The notes beneath the pieces are model-generated. The model saw nothing but the letters and a program-made list of their open reading frames with translations, made no database searches and was not told where the DNA came from. Of a DNA stretch of 64,000 nucleotides, positions 50,268-62,242 are shown in pieces (the stretch's first letter is position 1; the number at the start of each line of letters is the position of its first letter). The stretch is from NCBI GenBank assembly GCA_018398585.1, contig JAGTTD010000008.1, forward strand, positions 4,352,501 through 4,416,500, in the 5' to 3' direction. Source of the DNA: Simmondsia chinensis. Lineage: Eukaryota > Streptophyta > Magnoliopsida > Caryophyllales > Simmondsiaceae. Both the position numbers and the translations under genes were made by a program.

Positions 50268-51589
50268 TGTGAGAAACCCGACCACTTGTGTTTAAAAAGA
50301 GTCTTTCCTTGGGTGCTTGGATCGATTGACCATGCATTTTGGCAATCAGTAAAGCTTAAAACGAGCAAAAGGTTAAAAGAAGGGTATCTATGACCCAATA
50401 ATTTGCTAATATACTTATGAAATCATTTGGGTCACGTAGATCTCTTCGAGAGCTTCGATTTGGTATATAATTTGGCCTATAAATTTTTACGGATCAAAAG
50501 TTACATGCATTTTAAGTTGACTACGCAAGCTTCCAAGGGGGACGCCGATCGATCGGCTTGACCACCGATCGATCGGGAATGGCACTGGACCAACCCTAAA
50601 GCACGCCCCACTTATAAATACGAAGGGAGAGACCTATTTTCCTATCTTTTGTCATGCCTCCTCTCCGCCTCTCCTTCTCGAAGCCACTACGAGATCCAAG
50701 GGATTCTCAAACGCCAAAGCGCAGGTGGTCGAAGTACTAGGGAATCAAAGCAAGGATCAACGTCAACATCAATTGAGGGAGTTTATTCTTCTGTTATTTT
50801 TATGCATTGTTTCTTCCTTTCTTTGAGTTTTATGATGTGTAAAATTCCCATGGTGGAGTTAACATTCTTAGTTTAGGGATGAAAGGCGGGTAGCTGCCCG
50901 TATCCCAAATTTATATTATACTTTTGACGATTGGTGTAGTTATGTTCTATTCGCACCCCTGTAGGGAGTTCTTCATGATTGTTGGATATTTTTGTATGTG
51001 TGCTTGTAGCCATGACTAGATCTTTAACTTCGCAGCAATTAGTCTTGTGCTTGTAGCCTAGATCATAATATAACAGGATTTCACGCGTGGTCAGGGTTGA
51101 GGTTGTACCCAACCCTGAACCCAATCTTTTATATAAATTAGTATTGAATTAGGAGTAATAAAGAAATTAAGTAGTGCTAATGAGATAACCTATGCTACAC
51201 TTAAGGTGCTAAGATAGGTTATGCCTTTAAACTAGTTCATTACCCTAAGCCCTAATTTATATATTAACCCAAGCTTAGAGCTTGTAGCCTAAATCCTTTA
51301 AATCATCGTCCTAAGTAAAATATAATGACGGGATACGTGTTAAGCTATCTTAAATTCACTCCCTAAACTAACTTCAATTGAATTGACACCTTTAATTTAT
51401 AATTAGTTTTACTATTTTAGTTAACAAATTATTCAAACAACAAAAACCCCGAATTCAAACCGCTCGTTAATCATTAAGTCTAACTTAAAACGATTCCCTG
51501 TGGATATGACCCGTATATCTGACAAAGCTACGACGATCTCGTATGCTTGCCAGTAGACGGTTTTAAAAACACAATTTAAAATCACATCA
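50268..51589 (+). repeat. LTR of an Athila-like Ty3/gypsy element
   Basis: It begins TGTGAGAAACCCGACC and ends CACATCA, just before the PBS; length ~1.3 kb, as usual for this lineage. TATA-like CTTATAAATACG at about 50611-50622. Two perfect CCGATCGATCGG palindromes lie at about 50545-50556 and 50564-50575, upstream of the TATA box. No second LTR is in the window. Confidence 0.7.
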
Positions 51590-51595
51590 AGTTTT

Positions 51596-51613
51596 TGGCG
51601 CCGTTGCCGGGGA
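51596..51613 (+). promoter_or_regulatory. Gypsy primer-binding site (tRNA-Asp type)
   Basis: TGGCGCCGTTGCCGGGGA is complementary to the 3' end of plant tRNA-Asp, as used by Athila-type elements. Downstream, 51640-51810 is a T-rich untranslated leader. Confidence 0.85.
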
Positions 51614-51820
51614 GTCGGTAGGCTAAGTTGATTTAAAAATTAACAAGTTATTTTCTATTTTTATCTTTATTTTTATTTCTATTTTCTTTGTTTAAAAAAA
51701 AGAAAAAAAAAAGCCTATTTCTTTTTATTAGTTTATTTTTCTGTTTTATTATTTTTATTTATTTAATTTTTTTTATTTTAATTTTTTTTTATTTTTTTTA
51801 TTCTGGTTAATTTTACACCA

Positions 51821-54057
51821 TGTACGATTGGGGACCATTTCATTCCCCAAACGTATGTCGCACCCGTTGGGGTTACGTTACCCACCGTGGGTAATGTTAA
51901 CTTCGAGCTTAAGCCTGAGATCATCATCATGCTTCCCATTTTCTATGGGAAGCCAATTAAGAGCCCATACGAGCACCTTGATACATTCCTTGAAATTTGT
52001 GAAACATGCCACTATCAAGGTGTCTCAACTGATGCTGTTAGACTACGTCTTTTTCCATTTTTGTTAAAAGACGTAGCTAAGAGGTGGTTTCAATCCTTAC
52101 CCAAGGATGAAATCGCCATTTGGAATGACCTCCAACAACGCTTTCTAATCAAATTTTTCCCTAAAGCTAGAACAATGGCTATTAGGCGTGTAATAAATAG
52201 TTTTGAACAAAAGGACCAGAAGCAATTTCACGAGAGTTGGGACAGGTTCAAGGAGCTTCTTAGAAGTTGTCCCCACCACAGGTCTCTCAAGTGGGCTCTA
52301 GTGCAAAATTTTTATGATGGCCTCTGTGTATCTAACAAACAAATGGTTAATGCTTCATGAGGGGGATCATTTAACTAACAAGACGAGGACGAGGCATGGA
52401 CACTATTTGAGCGCCTCAGCGAACACTCTCTCGACCAAGCCTCTTCGATGAGGGTGGTTGAAGGGTGTATACATGGTGTCCGCGAAGTAGCACCCAAAAA
52501 TAACATCAACCGTAGACTAGACGCCCCCAGTAAGAAGATGGATCAGATTATGAACGTGCATGTGAATCCTACTAATGTGCGCATGGTCAATGCAGTTGAG
52601 TCATCAAGTGGTATTACTTTGTGTGACATTTGTTCGGGTGAGAACCATTCTATTCTTAATTGTTTATATGCATCACAATTCCCCGAATACGTGCAGGAAC
52701 ATGTTCATGCAGCTCAAGGATATTCGGGAAATAGCGACCCATTCTCAAACACCTACAATTTTGGGTGGCACAATTATCTGAACTTCTCGTGGAAGCAGGA
52801 CGCCAATCAATATCAACCCACAAAACAACAAGATCTCGGCTTTGCAGGTAACGTGCACCCTCCCATTTTTCAGGGAGGGCATACGTATGAAGTTCGACCT
52901 CACTCCAATGTTTCTCATAATGACCCTCCTCCTCCACCTCCAGGATTTATGTCACAGTTTGAGGAGCGTATGCTCCGCTTTATGGAGGACACCGTACAAT
53001 TAGTTCGGTCTCACTCGCAATATCGCCAAATTAGAGACCCAAATAGGGCAGTTGACCCAAGCACTGAATAAGATAGAGGAAGGGAGGTTACCCTCACAAC
53101 CACTCACAAACCTCACAGGATCAATTAGTTCTAACCCTAGTTTGCTCATTCATGAGCAAGCTCAGATTGTGTCGATTTCAGGAGAGGAGAACCTTAAGGA
53201 AGTAGGGGTTGAAACTGAGGAGGATGTGACTGCCCCTCCCACTGTTGACAGGGAGGGATCACAAAAAGGGTTTTTGAACCCGTTGTCCCTTTTCCTTTGG
53301 CCCTTATAGGATCGAAGAAGAAGGATGATCCAAAGAGGGTTGAGCTCATAGATGTGTTTAAGGACGTGAAGATCAACTTGCCGTTGATTGAAGCCATTAA
53401 ACGCATTCCTATGTATGCCAAGTTCCTCAAGGACCTTTGCACCAAAAAGAAGCACGCACAAGTGCATATCCCGAAGAAGGTCCGGCTCACCGAGAGGGTG
53501 AGCAGTATTTTAGTATCAGGTGCCCCACTCAAGTTTCGAGACCCCGGGCTTTTACAGTTTCATGCGTCTTAGGAGAGAGTTACACTAGCAGAGCCTTGCT
53601 AGATCTAGGAGCGAGTGTAAACCTCATCCCTTACTCAGTTTTTTGAGAATTGAGTATGGGAGACCTTAAGCCAACAAATGTTACACTTCAGTTGGCTGAT
53701 AGGACAAAGCAAGTACCTCGTGGGGTAGTGGAAGATGTACTTAACAAGGTTGACAAGTTTGTCTTCCTTGTTGATTTTCTCGTCTTAGATATAGGCCCTA
53801 CTCCTAGGCAAAAGCACAACGCTCCCATTATTCTAGGTTGACTGTTCCTAGCAACGGCTGACGCTGTGATTCATTGTAGGACAGGAGTGTTGGAGGTTTC
53901 TTTTGGAAATCTCAAGGAAAAATTGAAGGTCTCGAACTTTGTTCAACACCCTAAGACTGAGAACGAGTTGGAATGCTATAGGGTTGATGATATTGACTCT
54001 TTGGTAGAGCCGGGTAAGCCCGATTCTACTAAAAGTGATTATTACATAGGTGTTTAG
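51821..54057 (+). pseudogene. Athila-like gag and protease, RT absent
   Basis: Gag (51887-52360) shows PIFYGKPIKSPYEHLDTFLE, KDVAKRWFQSLPKDEIAIWN and FLIKFFPKARTMAIRRVINS, the retrotransposon gag fold. A stop at about 52358 is followed by further gag (52448-53071) with a zinc knuckle CDICSGENHSILNC and NFGWHNYLNFSWKQ, typical of this lineage. The protease (53560-54057) has the active-site ALLDLGASVNLIPYS (catalytic Asp present) and NAPIILG. Stops and frameshifts interrupt it. After 54057 no reverse transcriptase, RNase H or integrase follows, and no 3' LTR is seen, so the element is 3'-truncated or a deletion derivative. Confidence 0.85.
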
Positions 54058-54059
54058 TT

Positions 54060-54855
54060 CCAAATAATTCCTACATGTATATTCAATGCTTTTCTTTTAC
54101 TATTAAAGAGTTATACAACGAAAAAAAAAAAAATTGGAATATAGTTCAATACCTTTTATATTGGTAAAGATATAAATTAGAGTATAATTTGAGCTTTTAT
54201 GAATAATTTATGTCATCAAGGCACCAAATAGTACGATTACGATAATTCGAAACCTATATAACCCGACTCAAAATTGACCTAACCTAAGAACAGCTGAAAC
54301 TAAAGTGACCTAAACCTGAAATAACTAGACCCAAATCTAACCCGACTCAAGTATAAGTAAAATCGAAAGTAACCTGGGCCCAGATGGGTTTACCCAAGCC
54401 CAACAAGACTTAGGTTTACTGTAAACCTAAAATGACACAAACCCAAAGCGACACACCTAAACTGGATCCAGATGAGCAGATTGTCGCCTTTGGCGAATGG
54501 CTAATCCTTTTTTCTTTTTCTCTTTTGGCTTTTCTTACAATTGTTTGTTTACTTTTCCCATTGTCCTAGTATCAAGATGATTGGTTTAATTTTGATGCAT
54601 TTTGAGACATCAATTAGTAAACAAACACATTGAGCACCTCATCCTCTAAGATTTTGCCTTTCTATATTTTGAGAGGTGTGAAGTCATTCGAGAATATTCA
54701 TCACAATCATAAGATAGCTCCACTTTCAATCCTTTTGCCTCTATATGACTCTTTTCCCCAAGCTTAGTCCATGTTATTGCTCCCCTTGTTTCAAGGAAAT
54801 TTTCTTGTCTTATTCTTGTTTTTTTAAGTTTACAATAATAACTGCTGAAATGAAG
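54060..54855. other. Non-coding DNA
   Basis: Degenerate AACCCGACTC / GACCTAAACC words at about 54250-54470 suggest a low-complexity repeat. No gene. Confidence 0.4.
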
Positions 54856-55330
54856 ACAAAAAGTTATCGAGTTCGGTGTAGTGGGAAGCTAACCGCCTCG
54901 AAACGTAAGGTCTTGGATTCAAAACTCATTTCCTTCCTCCCTTTGATGTTGAATTCGTGACGGAAATGTGCCCCTTACAAATTTATCACAGATTGGAACG
55001 GATTTATAATGACACCTTTTGTCAGAAATGTTAAGTTCATAAGTGAATTGCGTCTCTTACAAATCTGTCAAAGATTTTAATGGAAACAAAAAGGTTATCG
55101 AGTTTAGTGCAGTAGGAGGCTAAACACCACGAAACGTAAGGTCTTGTATCTAAAACTCATTTGCTTGCTCCCTTTGATGTTGAATTTGCGACGGAAATGA
55201 GCCCCTTACAAATTTATCACAAATTGGAACGGATTTGTAATGATACCTTTTGTCAAAAATGTTAAGTTCATAAGGAAATTGCGCCCATTACAAATCTGTT
55301 AAAATTTTAATGGATTTGTGATGGTAAGTT
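54856..55330 (+). repeat. Tandem duplication of a ~230 bp unit with a tRNA-like head
   Basis: Unit 1 (54856 to about 55087) and unit 2 (about 55088-55315) match along their length. GTTATCGAGTTCGGTGTAGT versus GTTATCGAGTTTAGTGCAGT, then CGAAACGTAAGGTCTTGGAT versus CGAAACGTAAGGTCTTGTAT, then CCCTTACAAATTTATCACA in both. The head (GGTGTAGTGGGAAGC, then TCTTGGATTCAAAACTC) resembles tRNA box A/B strings of the SINE at 35702. Confidence 0.65.
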
Positions 55331-57424
55331 TCCTTTTATTAAATTTGTAGTGGAAAGTCCTGTCACAAGTCCATTACAAATTCTAACAAGTTTGTAAGGA
55401 GAACAAATTCATAAAAAATTTTAATTTTTGTGCTAAATCTTTCTCTTTACAATTCCATCACAAAAAAATGTTGTGGCAATTTGCAATTTGTGACTTTTTT
55501 CATCACAAAATTCCCGTTATAAAGAGTCCATTTCAAGAAATTCCGTTACTTACCGTCATTAATCCATTTCAATTTGAAACCGACTTTTTCTTTTACTGTT
55601 TTTTCTTTCAAAGTTAGTTTTTCTTTTTTTATATCCATAGTTCAACTTTATTTGTCACGTCTCTCAAAAATAAAAGTTATCAAGGCATTTTAGGGCCTTT
55701 TTAATACCGTGACACCTCTTTTCGACTTCGCTATTTGTTCATCGTACATGCGAATTCAGATAGTTCCTTCTCTAACTGCAGTGCAGCCTATCTTAAACTA
55801 ATAAACGCATAACACAGCTTAACCTGATTTTTGAGTAAGTACACAAGTATACTAATTTTTGTATTCGACTTTATGCATATTGCTTTTAGTTAAGTTTTCT
55901 TCTATTAGGCTTAAAGGAAAATTTTTTTTTTTTTTCATTACCTTGAATAAAGATAAAAATTAAAACTTGGGCGGGACAATTTGAATATAAAAATTGCACA
56001 AGCTTTTAGGTAGAGACAAACAAAAAATAAAAATAGTATAAATTAAGGGTATTGTTATTGACATAGCAAAATTGTTATTGTCAGAATAAGATTGTAATTT
56101 TTAAAGTATTTTCTTGGCTCTCATATTTTGCAAACTATGTCATTGCTCTATTAATAAAAATTTTTTCCTAGCAATAACAACTTTCTAAATTAAACAAGAG
56201 TTAGAACTAATACACCGATATTTTCAAACCTCCCAAATTCCATTCAGAAGTCCAAGTCTTCAACATCTGACTCCAAAAACATCCGAGCGTCAATAGCGTT
56301 TATGGATGCTAGAGTAAAATTAACATTAAGTTGATAGCAAAATTTTAATGGTCGGCTCGTGAGTGGGCTTAAGTTAGGTCAATATATAGGTTTGTATTAC
56401 GTTACTTGTATCTGACATTACAGGATCTTTAAAAATTACACTATTAACTTTATTTTAAGTTCACTAGAAGACTAAATTAAAACAACATAAATTATGATAT
56501 GCTTAAATATTATAATTAACAGTATATAAGAGATATTTTAAAACGTACTCACGAAAAGAGGTAAACTAGATTCACCTCCCACGTCTAGCTAGGCTAATTC
56601 CTTGACATCAACTTGGACTTTCATTAATAAGAGTTGTAATCGTTGGAATAAAAATTTTTATCATCAGAATAATAATATAACTTATAGAAAATAATAACTA
56701 TAAAATTGTCATGATAATAATAATTTTACTCTGATAATAATAACTTTGTTCTGTTAACAATATTACCCTAACTAATTAATAATTTATAATTAAAACCTTT
56801 CAATTAAAGAAATCAGCCGCCAACCTCAATAAAGGGACAAATCCTCATTATAATAATCATTAATTAATTAATCTCTCTATTAGTATTCGCATTAAAAAAT
56901 GTACATGTGTAGGATTCTTAGAAGGAGAACCGTACCACCGTTCGGGTAAGATGCCATCACAGAGCCGGACATAACCCCAAGTAAAGGACCTCCGAATTTT
57001 AGGCCCCCTAAAGTTTGGAAGTGATAGATTTTGAAATAACAATTGTGTATATTAATACGTTTTAAGAGAAATGTTATTATATATAAAGGGTCCTATTTAA
57101 AAATCTTGCCTGGAGCTCCAAGAATATCGGGACCAGCCCTGCGTCATCACCTCTTCTAGTTTTCTTGCTTGTGCTCAGGCAAACTGAGCTAGTGGAACTC
57201 GAAGGGGATAATTGATCTTTAGCCGAACCGTAAGAGTGTGATGCAACTCGTGTGGACAATGTCATAGTAATTCAGATGTTACTTTCTTTTTTGAAAAAAT
57301 AGATCAAATAGAAACAAAGGGATGAAATACACTTATTATCCTAAAATTTGGTGAAAATATTTTTCAGTCGACATATTTTATGTTTGAATTTTTCAGTCCC
57401 TTGCTGATAATGAAATAGTTATTT
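55331..57424. other. AT-rich non-coding DNA
   Basis: No gene recognised. Minus-strand ORFs at 56860-57265 are short; 57077-57265 is Ser/Thr-rich and without a domain. ATAATAACTTT words near 56680-56760 are low-complexity. Confidence 0.4.
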
Positions 57425-57436
57425 TGTGGATAGAAG

Positions 57437-58125
57437 GTGGCGGAGATGCGAATGTTGAGGTGGATGTGCGTCACACAAGAAAGGATAGGATCAGAAACGA
57501 CGTCATAAGAGGCAAATTGGTCGTAGCCTCCATTGAAGATAAATTGAGGGAGCAACGTTTAAGGTGGTTCAGACATGTTAGAAGGAGGCCAGACAGTGCT
57601 CCAGTTAGGAGGTGCGAACAACCCTGGACTACACCAGGCAGAAGAGGAAGAGGTAGGCCAAAGAAGAGATGGCTGGAGACGATCCGACAAGACCTCATTC
57701 ACCTAAACTTTCAGGAGGAGATGACCTTAGATAAGGCCCAATGGAGGGCTAGTATAGGGGTTATAGATGCTCTAATTAGAGTAGGGTAGTCTAGCCTACT
57801 AGTGCTAGGCCGTGACATCCTCCTGGCGCACTTAGGTTGTGTACTTGCTCTCACGAGCTACTATTTGCTATTTGCCTACCTATCCGTTGATTTATGCTCG
57901 TTGTGGCTTGCTGTGAGTTTGTTGTTTTAATCTCCATGTGTTGTGGCCTACTCATGGTTTCATGTTCTCTTATTGTCAGGTCACATGCTCTTTGCTGCAG
58001 ACCAGCGTCTCAGGCTGGGGGTCCTCGAAAACAGCCTCTCTTCAAGGTAGCCCCCTTAAGGGGGAAGGTTGCGTACATCTACCCCCCAGACCCTGCTTTT
58101 GCGGGAGCCCTTGCAGGCACTGGAT

Positions 58126-58156
<31 letters not shown>
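57437..58156 (+). mobile_element. 5'-truncated RTE LINE
   Basis: It begins inside the ORF C-terminus (HTRKDRIRNDVIRGKLVVAS, EDKLREQRLRWFRHVRRRPD, GRRGRGRPKKRWLETIRQDL; ORF 57424-57789). It runs through the 3' region to the shared tail (AAACAGCCTCTCTTCAAGG, GGTTGCGTACATCTACC) and ends in (TTG)n. The TSD is TGTGGATAGAAG (57425-57436) and TGTGGATCGAAG (58157-58168), 11/12. The C-terminal frame is still open, so it is younger or better kept than the copy at 8712. Confidence 0.88.
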
Positions 58157-58159
<3 letters not shown>

Positions 58160-58168
58160 GGATCGAAG

Positions 58169-58710
58169 TTTAAAAAAAAGTGACGTTATATGACAAAACT
58201 TGATATTATATATTGAAAAAGTGATATCATACTTGAGATTTTGAATTGAAATATCATTTCACCCTAAGTAAAGTAAAAAATTCAAACATAAAATTTATGG
58301 ACTAAAAGTTAATTCACTAAATATTATATACGAGAGCATATTTAAGGGTTACTTATATTTTAATCCCCGATGTTTATAAAAATAATAGGCACCTCATATT
58401 TTTTTTTATATTTTTTTAATAGCATAGATTTTCTTCGTATTACTAAATAGGACTTTCTCCGACGTGAATACCATGCTCCGAGAAAAAAGCAGACGTGGCA
58501 TGTCATAAATACTCATTTCAGTATATGGACAAAAATACCCCTCTTGACCATTTTTTGTAAAAAAATTCATATTCCCAACCATTATTACCCCTTTATTTAA
58601 GTAGATTTTTAAAGTGATCTGCCACGTTAAGAGGCATATTTTCATCAAAATATTGTACAAAGTATTTAAAATGATCTACCAAGTCAACTTTCTCTTTAAA
58701 ATATGACATA
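58169..58710. other. AT-rich intergenic DNA
   Basis: No gene seen. The small minus-strand ORF at 58406-58660 has no domain. Confidence 0.4.
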
Positions 58711-58711
58711 A

Positions 58712-61651
58712 CTAGTTTTGTTCCCGTGCGATGCACAACAGGTATTTACTGGCCAATATATTTTTATACGTGCGGTTTTTGCGTTGAAAAAATCCTGGCC
58801 TTTTTTTTCCCCCTTGAACTTGCCATAGTATAGTGAAAAATACAAAATTTCCAAAGTAGGCCAAATCAATTATGTAACTTGCTGAGTTAAATCGTTAACT
58901 AAGTTTTCTTACCTGACAGATGCTTTTGTGTTCTTTGTTTCTCAAGTCTTACTTGTGTAGTTAGAGAAGCAGGAGCTCAAGCTGTTAACAGGTCAAATCT
59001 CCTATGTAATGTTGTTGCCTAAAATAGAACTTGTCGTGCATTTGTTGATGAGTGCTGTGTTATGTACATATTACTAATGAATGCCATAAATATGTCATAT
59101 ATGGAATTTACTATTGGATTCTACTTATAAACGATAGAATTGGTAGTACACACAAAATATTTAAGTGTAATTATGGATGCAGTTTGCTTATATCCAAACA
59201 TTTTTTACTAAAGTTTAACATATAACATAACATAAAGTAAACCGAGGTTTTTTTGCTAGCCACAAAGTAAACATAAGGTGGAAGTTGTTACCGTTTAGAT
59301 AATACGCTCAATGCTGAACGGCTTCTCCACTATTGAAGGATAATGGAATTTTTTGGACTTTCTTGTTAGAGGGTGGGTGGGAGCTATAGAGAAATTTTGA
59401 TAAGCATGAGGAATTTAAAAAGTGGATTAATGCTTCTTTTGAGTTTGGAGGTTTTGGAAATTGAGAGACTTTATTATAATATAAGTAGAGATTTGGATAA
59501 TATATTTTATGAAGATATTAATGTCAAAACTAATTTTACTATTATTAAAACATTGAAATTGAAAATGATAAAATTATCTTTCTTTAAATGATATTTTCTT
59601 ATGTAATTTATATAATTTACTAATTACGATAAACATGTAAGAATGTGAGGAATAAAAAAAGAAAAATAAAAAAAGAAAAAGTCTAAGAATTTAGAATTTG
59701 ATAAATTTGGGTTTGACTGAAGTACATTAACTATTGTTTAAGTGCGAGAAAAATATTGAATTACATTACTTTTATTTGGGTTCAATTAATCTTGGGGGTT
59801 GTACATTGTAATGATTGCAATGGTGCTATGCATTAATTGTGATACAACCAAGCATTGAATTACATTAAAAATTAAAAATGTAGAATTTGTGGACTGTATT
59901 TTTTTAGTTCAATTCTCGGCATTTTAATTAGTAATTCCCAAAAAAGGGTTTTAGAAATCATTATGTTTTCAATTGTGTAATCTGCAAATAAATATAGTTT
60001 GAGATTTTTCATTTTTAGAACCTATGACTTTTAATTTGAAGCAAACATTTAAAATTTTAAATAAATATTTTTATATATCTGCACCCTCCTTATACCAGTG
60101 TTGGGTACAGAGCCGGTACACCTGACCCATACGCACTACCCGCTCCACTTATAGACACTCACCTGTCAATTCCGCATCAATTCAGTATCTTTTAAAATCA
60201 ACCCTTCAAAATTTAGCGTTTCATATTCTAATCATTAAAAATATAGTTCAAGCATTAAAAATTCTCTTTAATTTTTTTATTTTTCTTGGCAAAAGTAAAA
60301 TAAGAAAAAAAGAAATTAAAAAGATAAGGATAAGTTTGTGAGGATTGAAAAAAAAAAGAAATTAAAATGATAAGGATAAGTATGTGAGGATGAAAAAAAA
60401 GAAAATAAAAAAAAAATCTAAAAATTTAGAATTTGCGGTTTATATTATATAATTTTTATGTATTTTCTTCTCGTCCATTTTAAGTGAGAAGTAATCATTT
60501 ACTTTAAATGACATTTTTCAGTTCAAATAAAGAAAATAAAATATAAATAAAATATACTCATAATATAATTTTGGCATTTGTATTCAATTAATTTTAGAGG
60601 GTTGTACATTGTAAGAATTTAGATAAGGATGGATAAGCATGCTTCAAGTTTTAAGTGTCTAATTTGAATACTACTATTATAAAGATAAAAATTAGTCCAT
60701 TGAAATTATGGTTTAATTGAATTGAATTTATTTATTTTAATAATTAGAGTATGAGTTTTCTCATGTAATTTATATAATTTACTAATTACGATATCTTAAT
60801 ATAATATTTATTGTGATACAACCAAGCATTGAATTACATTAAAAATTAGAAATGTAGAATTTGTGGACTGTATTTTTTAGTTTGAGGCTTTTCATTTTTA
60901 AAACTTGTGACTTTTAGTTTGAAGCAAACATTTAAAATTTTAAATAAATATTTTTATATATCCGTACCCGCGTTATACCAGTGTTGGTACAGGGCCGGTA
61001 CACCTAACCCATATGCACTACCCGCTCCACTTATAGACACTCACCTGCTAATTCAGTATCAATTTAGTATCTTTTAAAATTAACCCTTCAAAATTCAGCG
61101 TTTTATATTCTAATCATTAAAAATAGAGTTCAAGCATTAAAAATTTTCTTTAATTTGTTCATTTTTCTTGGCAAAAGTAAAATAAGAAAAAAAAAATTTA
61201 AAAAGATAAGGATAAGTTTGTGAGAATTGAAAAAAAAAATTAAAAGGATAAGGATAAGTAAGTGAGGATTAAAAAAGAAAAAATAAAAAAAAATAATTTA
61301 AAAATTTAGAATTTGGGGTGGGAATGGTTTTTAGGGGGGTGAAACTTCTCTATATATATATATATAGTTCTACTCTTAATATATGAGATACCGGAGGCAT
61401 TGTGGGCATTATTATAAAAGAAAATAAGTATAGATAATCATACCTGTCCCATTATTATTCCTTTAATACGTTGAGATATAATTGTACTACTTTTAGATTA
61501 ATCTGCAAATCAATACAAAAAAAGCAAAATAAGAAAAAGGGATTAGGGTTAAGAGAGCATTTAAAAAAAGGAAAAATCTAAAAAAAAAAGAATTGGACAT
61601 TTGGATGCTTTTTAAGGGGGGGACAACTTTACAATAAGTATATAGTATAGA
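58712..61651 (-). mobile_element. Probable non-autonomous Helitron
   Basis: On the minus strand the element would begin TCTATACTATATAC at 61651 and end GCACGGGAACAAAACTAG at 58712. These match the 5' TC and 3' CTRR ends of plant Helitrons, with a hairpin-like GTGCATCGCACGGG 12 bp before the end. The host bases are A before the 5' end and T after the 3' end, the expected A/T insertion site. There is no Rep/helicase ORF, so it is non-autonomous. Inside it is a long direct duplication (see next feature). Confidence 0.65.
59597..61320. repeat. Two ~0.55-0.85 kb direct repeats inside the Helitron
   Basis: Sequence from about 59597-60440 recurs at about 60762-61320. Shared strings: AATTTATATAATTTACTAAT, ACAACCAAGCATTGAATTAC, AGTTTGAAGCAAACATTTAA, ACCGGTACACCTRACCCATA-like text, and CCGCTCCACTTATAGACACT. 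The second unit runs on to a Helitron-end-like TCTCTATATATATATATAG at 61350-61366. Confidence 0.75.
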
Positions 61652-61917
61652 TCAGGCTAGGTAACTCCTATTTATCAATAATATACTAAGAAAATCTAAA
61701 GTACCAAAATAATAAATAAAAAAGGTTACAATCCTTTTTATTATTCTACAGAGTCAAGGTACTACATGGTAAATAATCTTATTTTTTTCTTAAAACATAA
61801 AAATTGCTATTACTAGAGAAAAAGTTACTATTACCACAACAATAATACGACTTACAAACAAGAACAGTCACAAACTATCTTGAAAACTATAATTTTATTC
61901 TAGCAATAATAATTTTA
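61652..61917. other. AT-rich flank between the Helitron and the SINE cluster
   Basis: No gene or element recognised. Confidence 0.5.
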
Positions 61918-61928
61918 TTATGTCAATA

Positions 61929-62178
61929 GTTCGTAAACCTAAGAGGGTATCAACACGCGTCCACTGGATCCCATTAGAACTCCAAAGTTAAGCGTGCTTG
62001 GGCAAGAGTAGTCCCAAGATGGGTGACCCACTGAAAAGTCCTCGTCTTGCACCCCTGAAGTTGAGGGTTCTCGAAAACAGCCTCTCTTCAGGGTAGCATC
62101 CTAAAGGGGGAAGGTTGCGTACATCCACCCCCTCAGACTCTGCTTAGACGGGAGCTCTTGGGACACCGGAATTATTGC
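61929..62178 (+). mobile_element. 5S-rRNA-headed SINE (copy S6)
   Basis: GGATCCCATTAGAACTCC, AAGTTAAGCGTGCTTGGGC (box A, 61986-62004) and AAGATGGGTGACCC (box C) are close to plant 5S rRNA. Then GTCCTCGTCTTGCACCCC (5S end), a linker, and the RTE tail (AAACAGCCTCTCTTCAGGG, GGTTGCGTACATCCACC). The TSD is TTATGTCAATA at 61918-61928 and 62179-62189. Confidence 0.9.
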
Positions 62179-62198
62179 TTATGTCAATAATATTAAAA

Positions 62199-62222
62199 CC
62201 GCCCTTGGGACACTGAAACTGT
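62199..62222 (+). mobile_element. Isolated SINE 3'-tail fragment
   Basis: CGCCCTTGGGACACTGAAAC is the last part of the SINE tail. It is followed by TTGCTTAAGTCAATAATA, the same flank as after S6 and S8. It is the remnant of a middle unit in a tandem array. Confidence 0.7.
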
Positions 62223-62242
62223 TGCTTAAGTCAATAATAATT

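Noticed and set aside
55440..55560. CACTA transposon terminus
   Set aside because: CAAGAAATTCCGTTAC resembles CACTACAAGAAA-type ends but lacks the CACTA start and a partner end.
57077..57265. Ser/Thr-rich minus-strand ORF
   Set aside because: Short, without domain or homolog I recognise, flanked by stops and AT-rich DNA.
61929..62110. Functional 5S rRNA gene
   Set aside because: The head is diverged, lacks a T-run terminator at the 5S end and continues into the SINE tail; it is not in a 5S tandem array.
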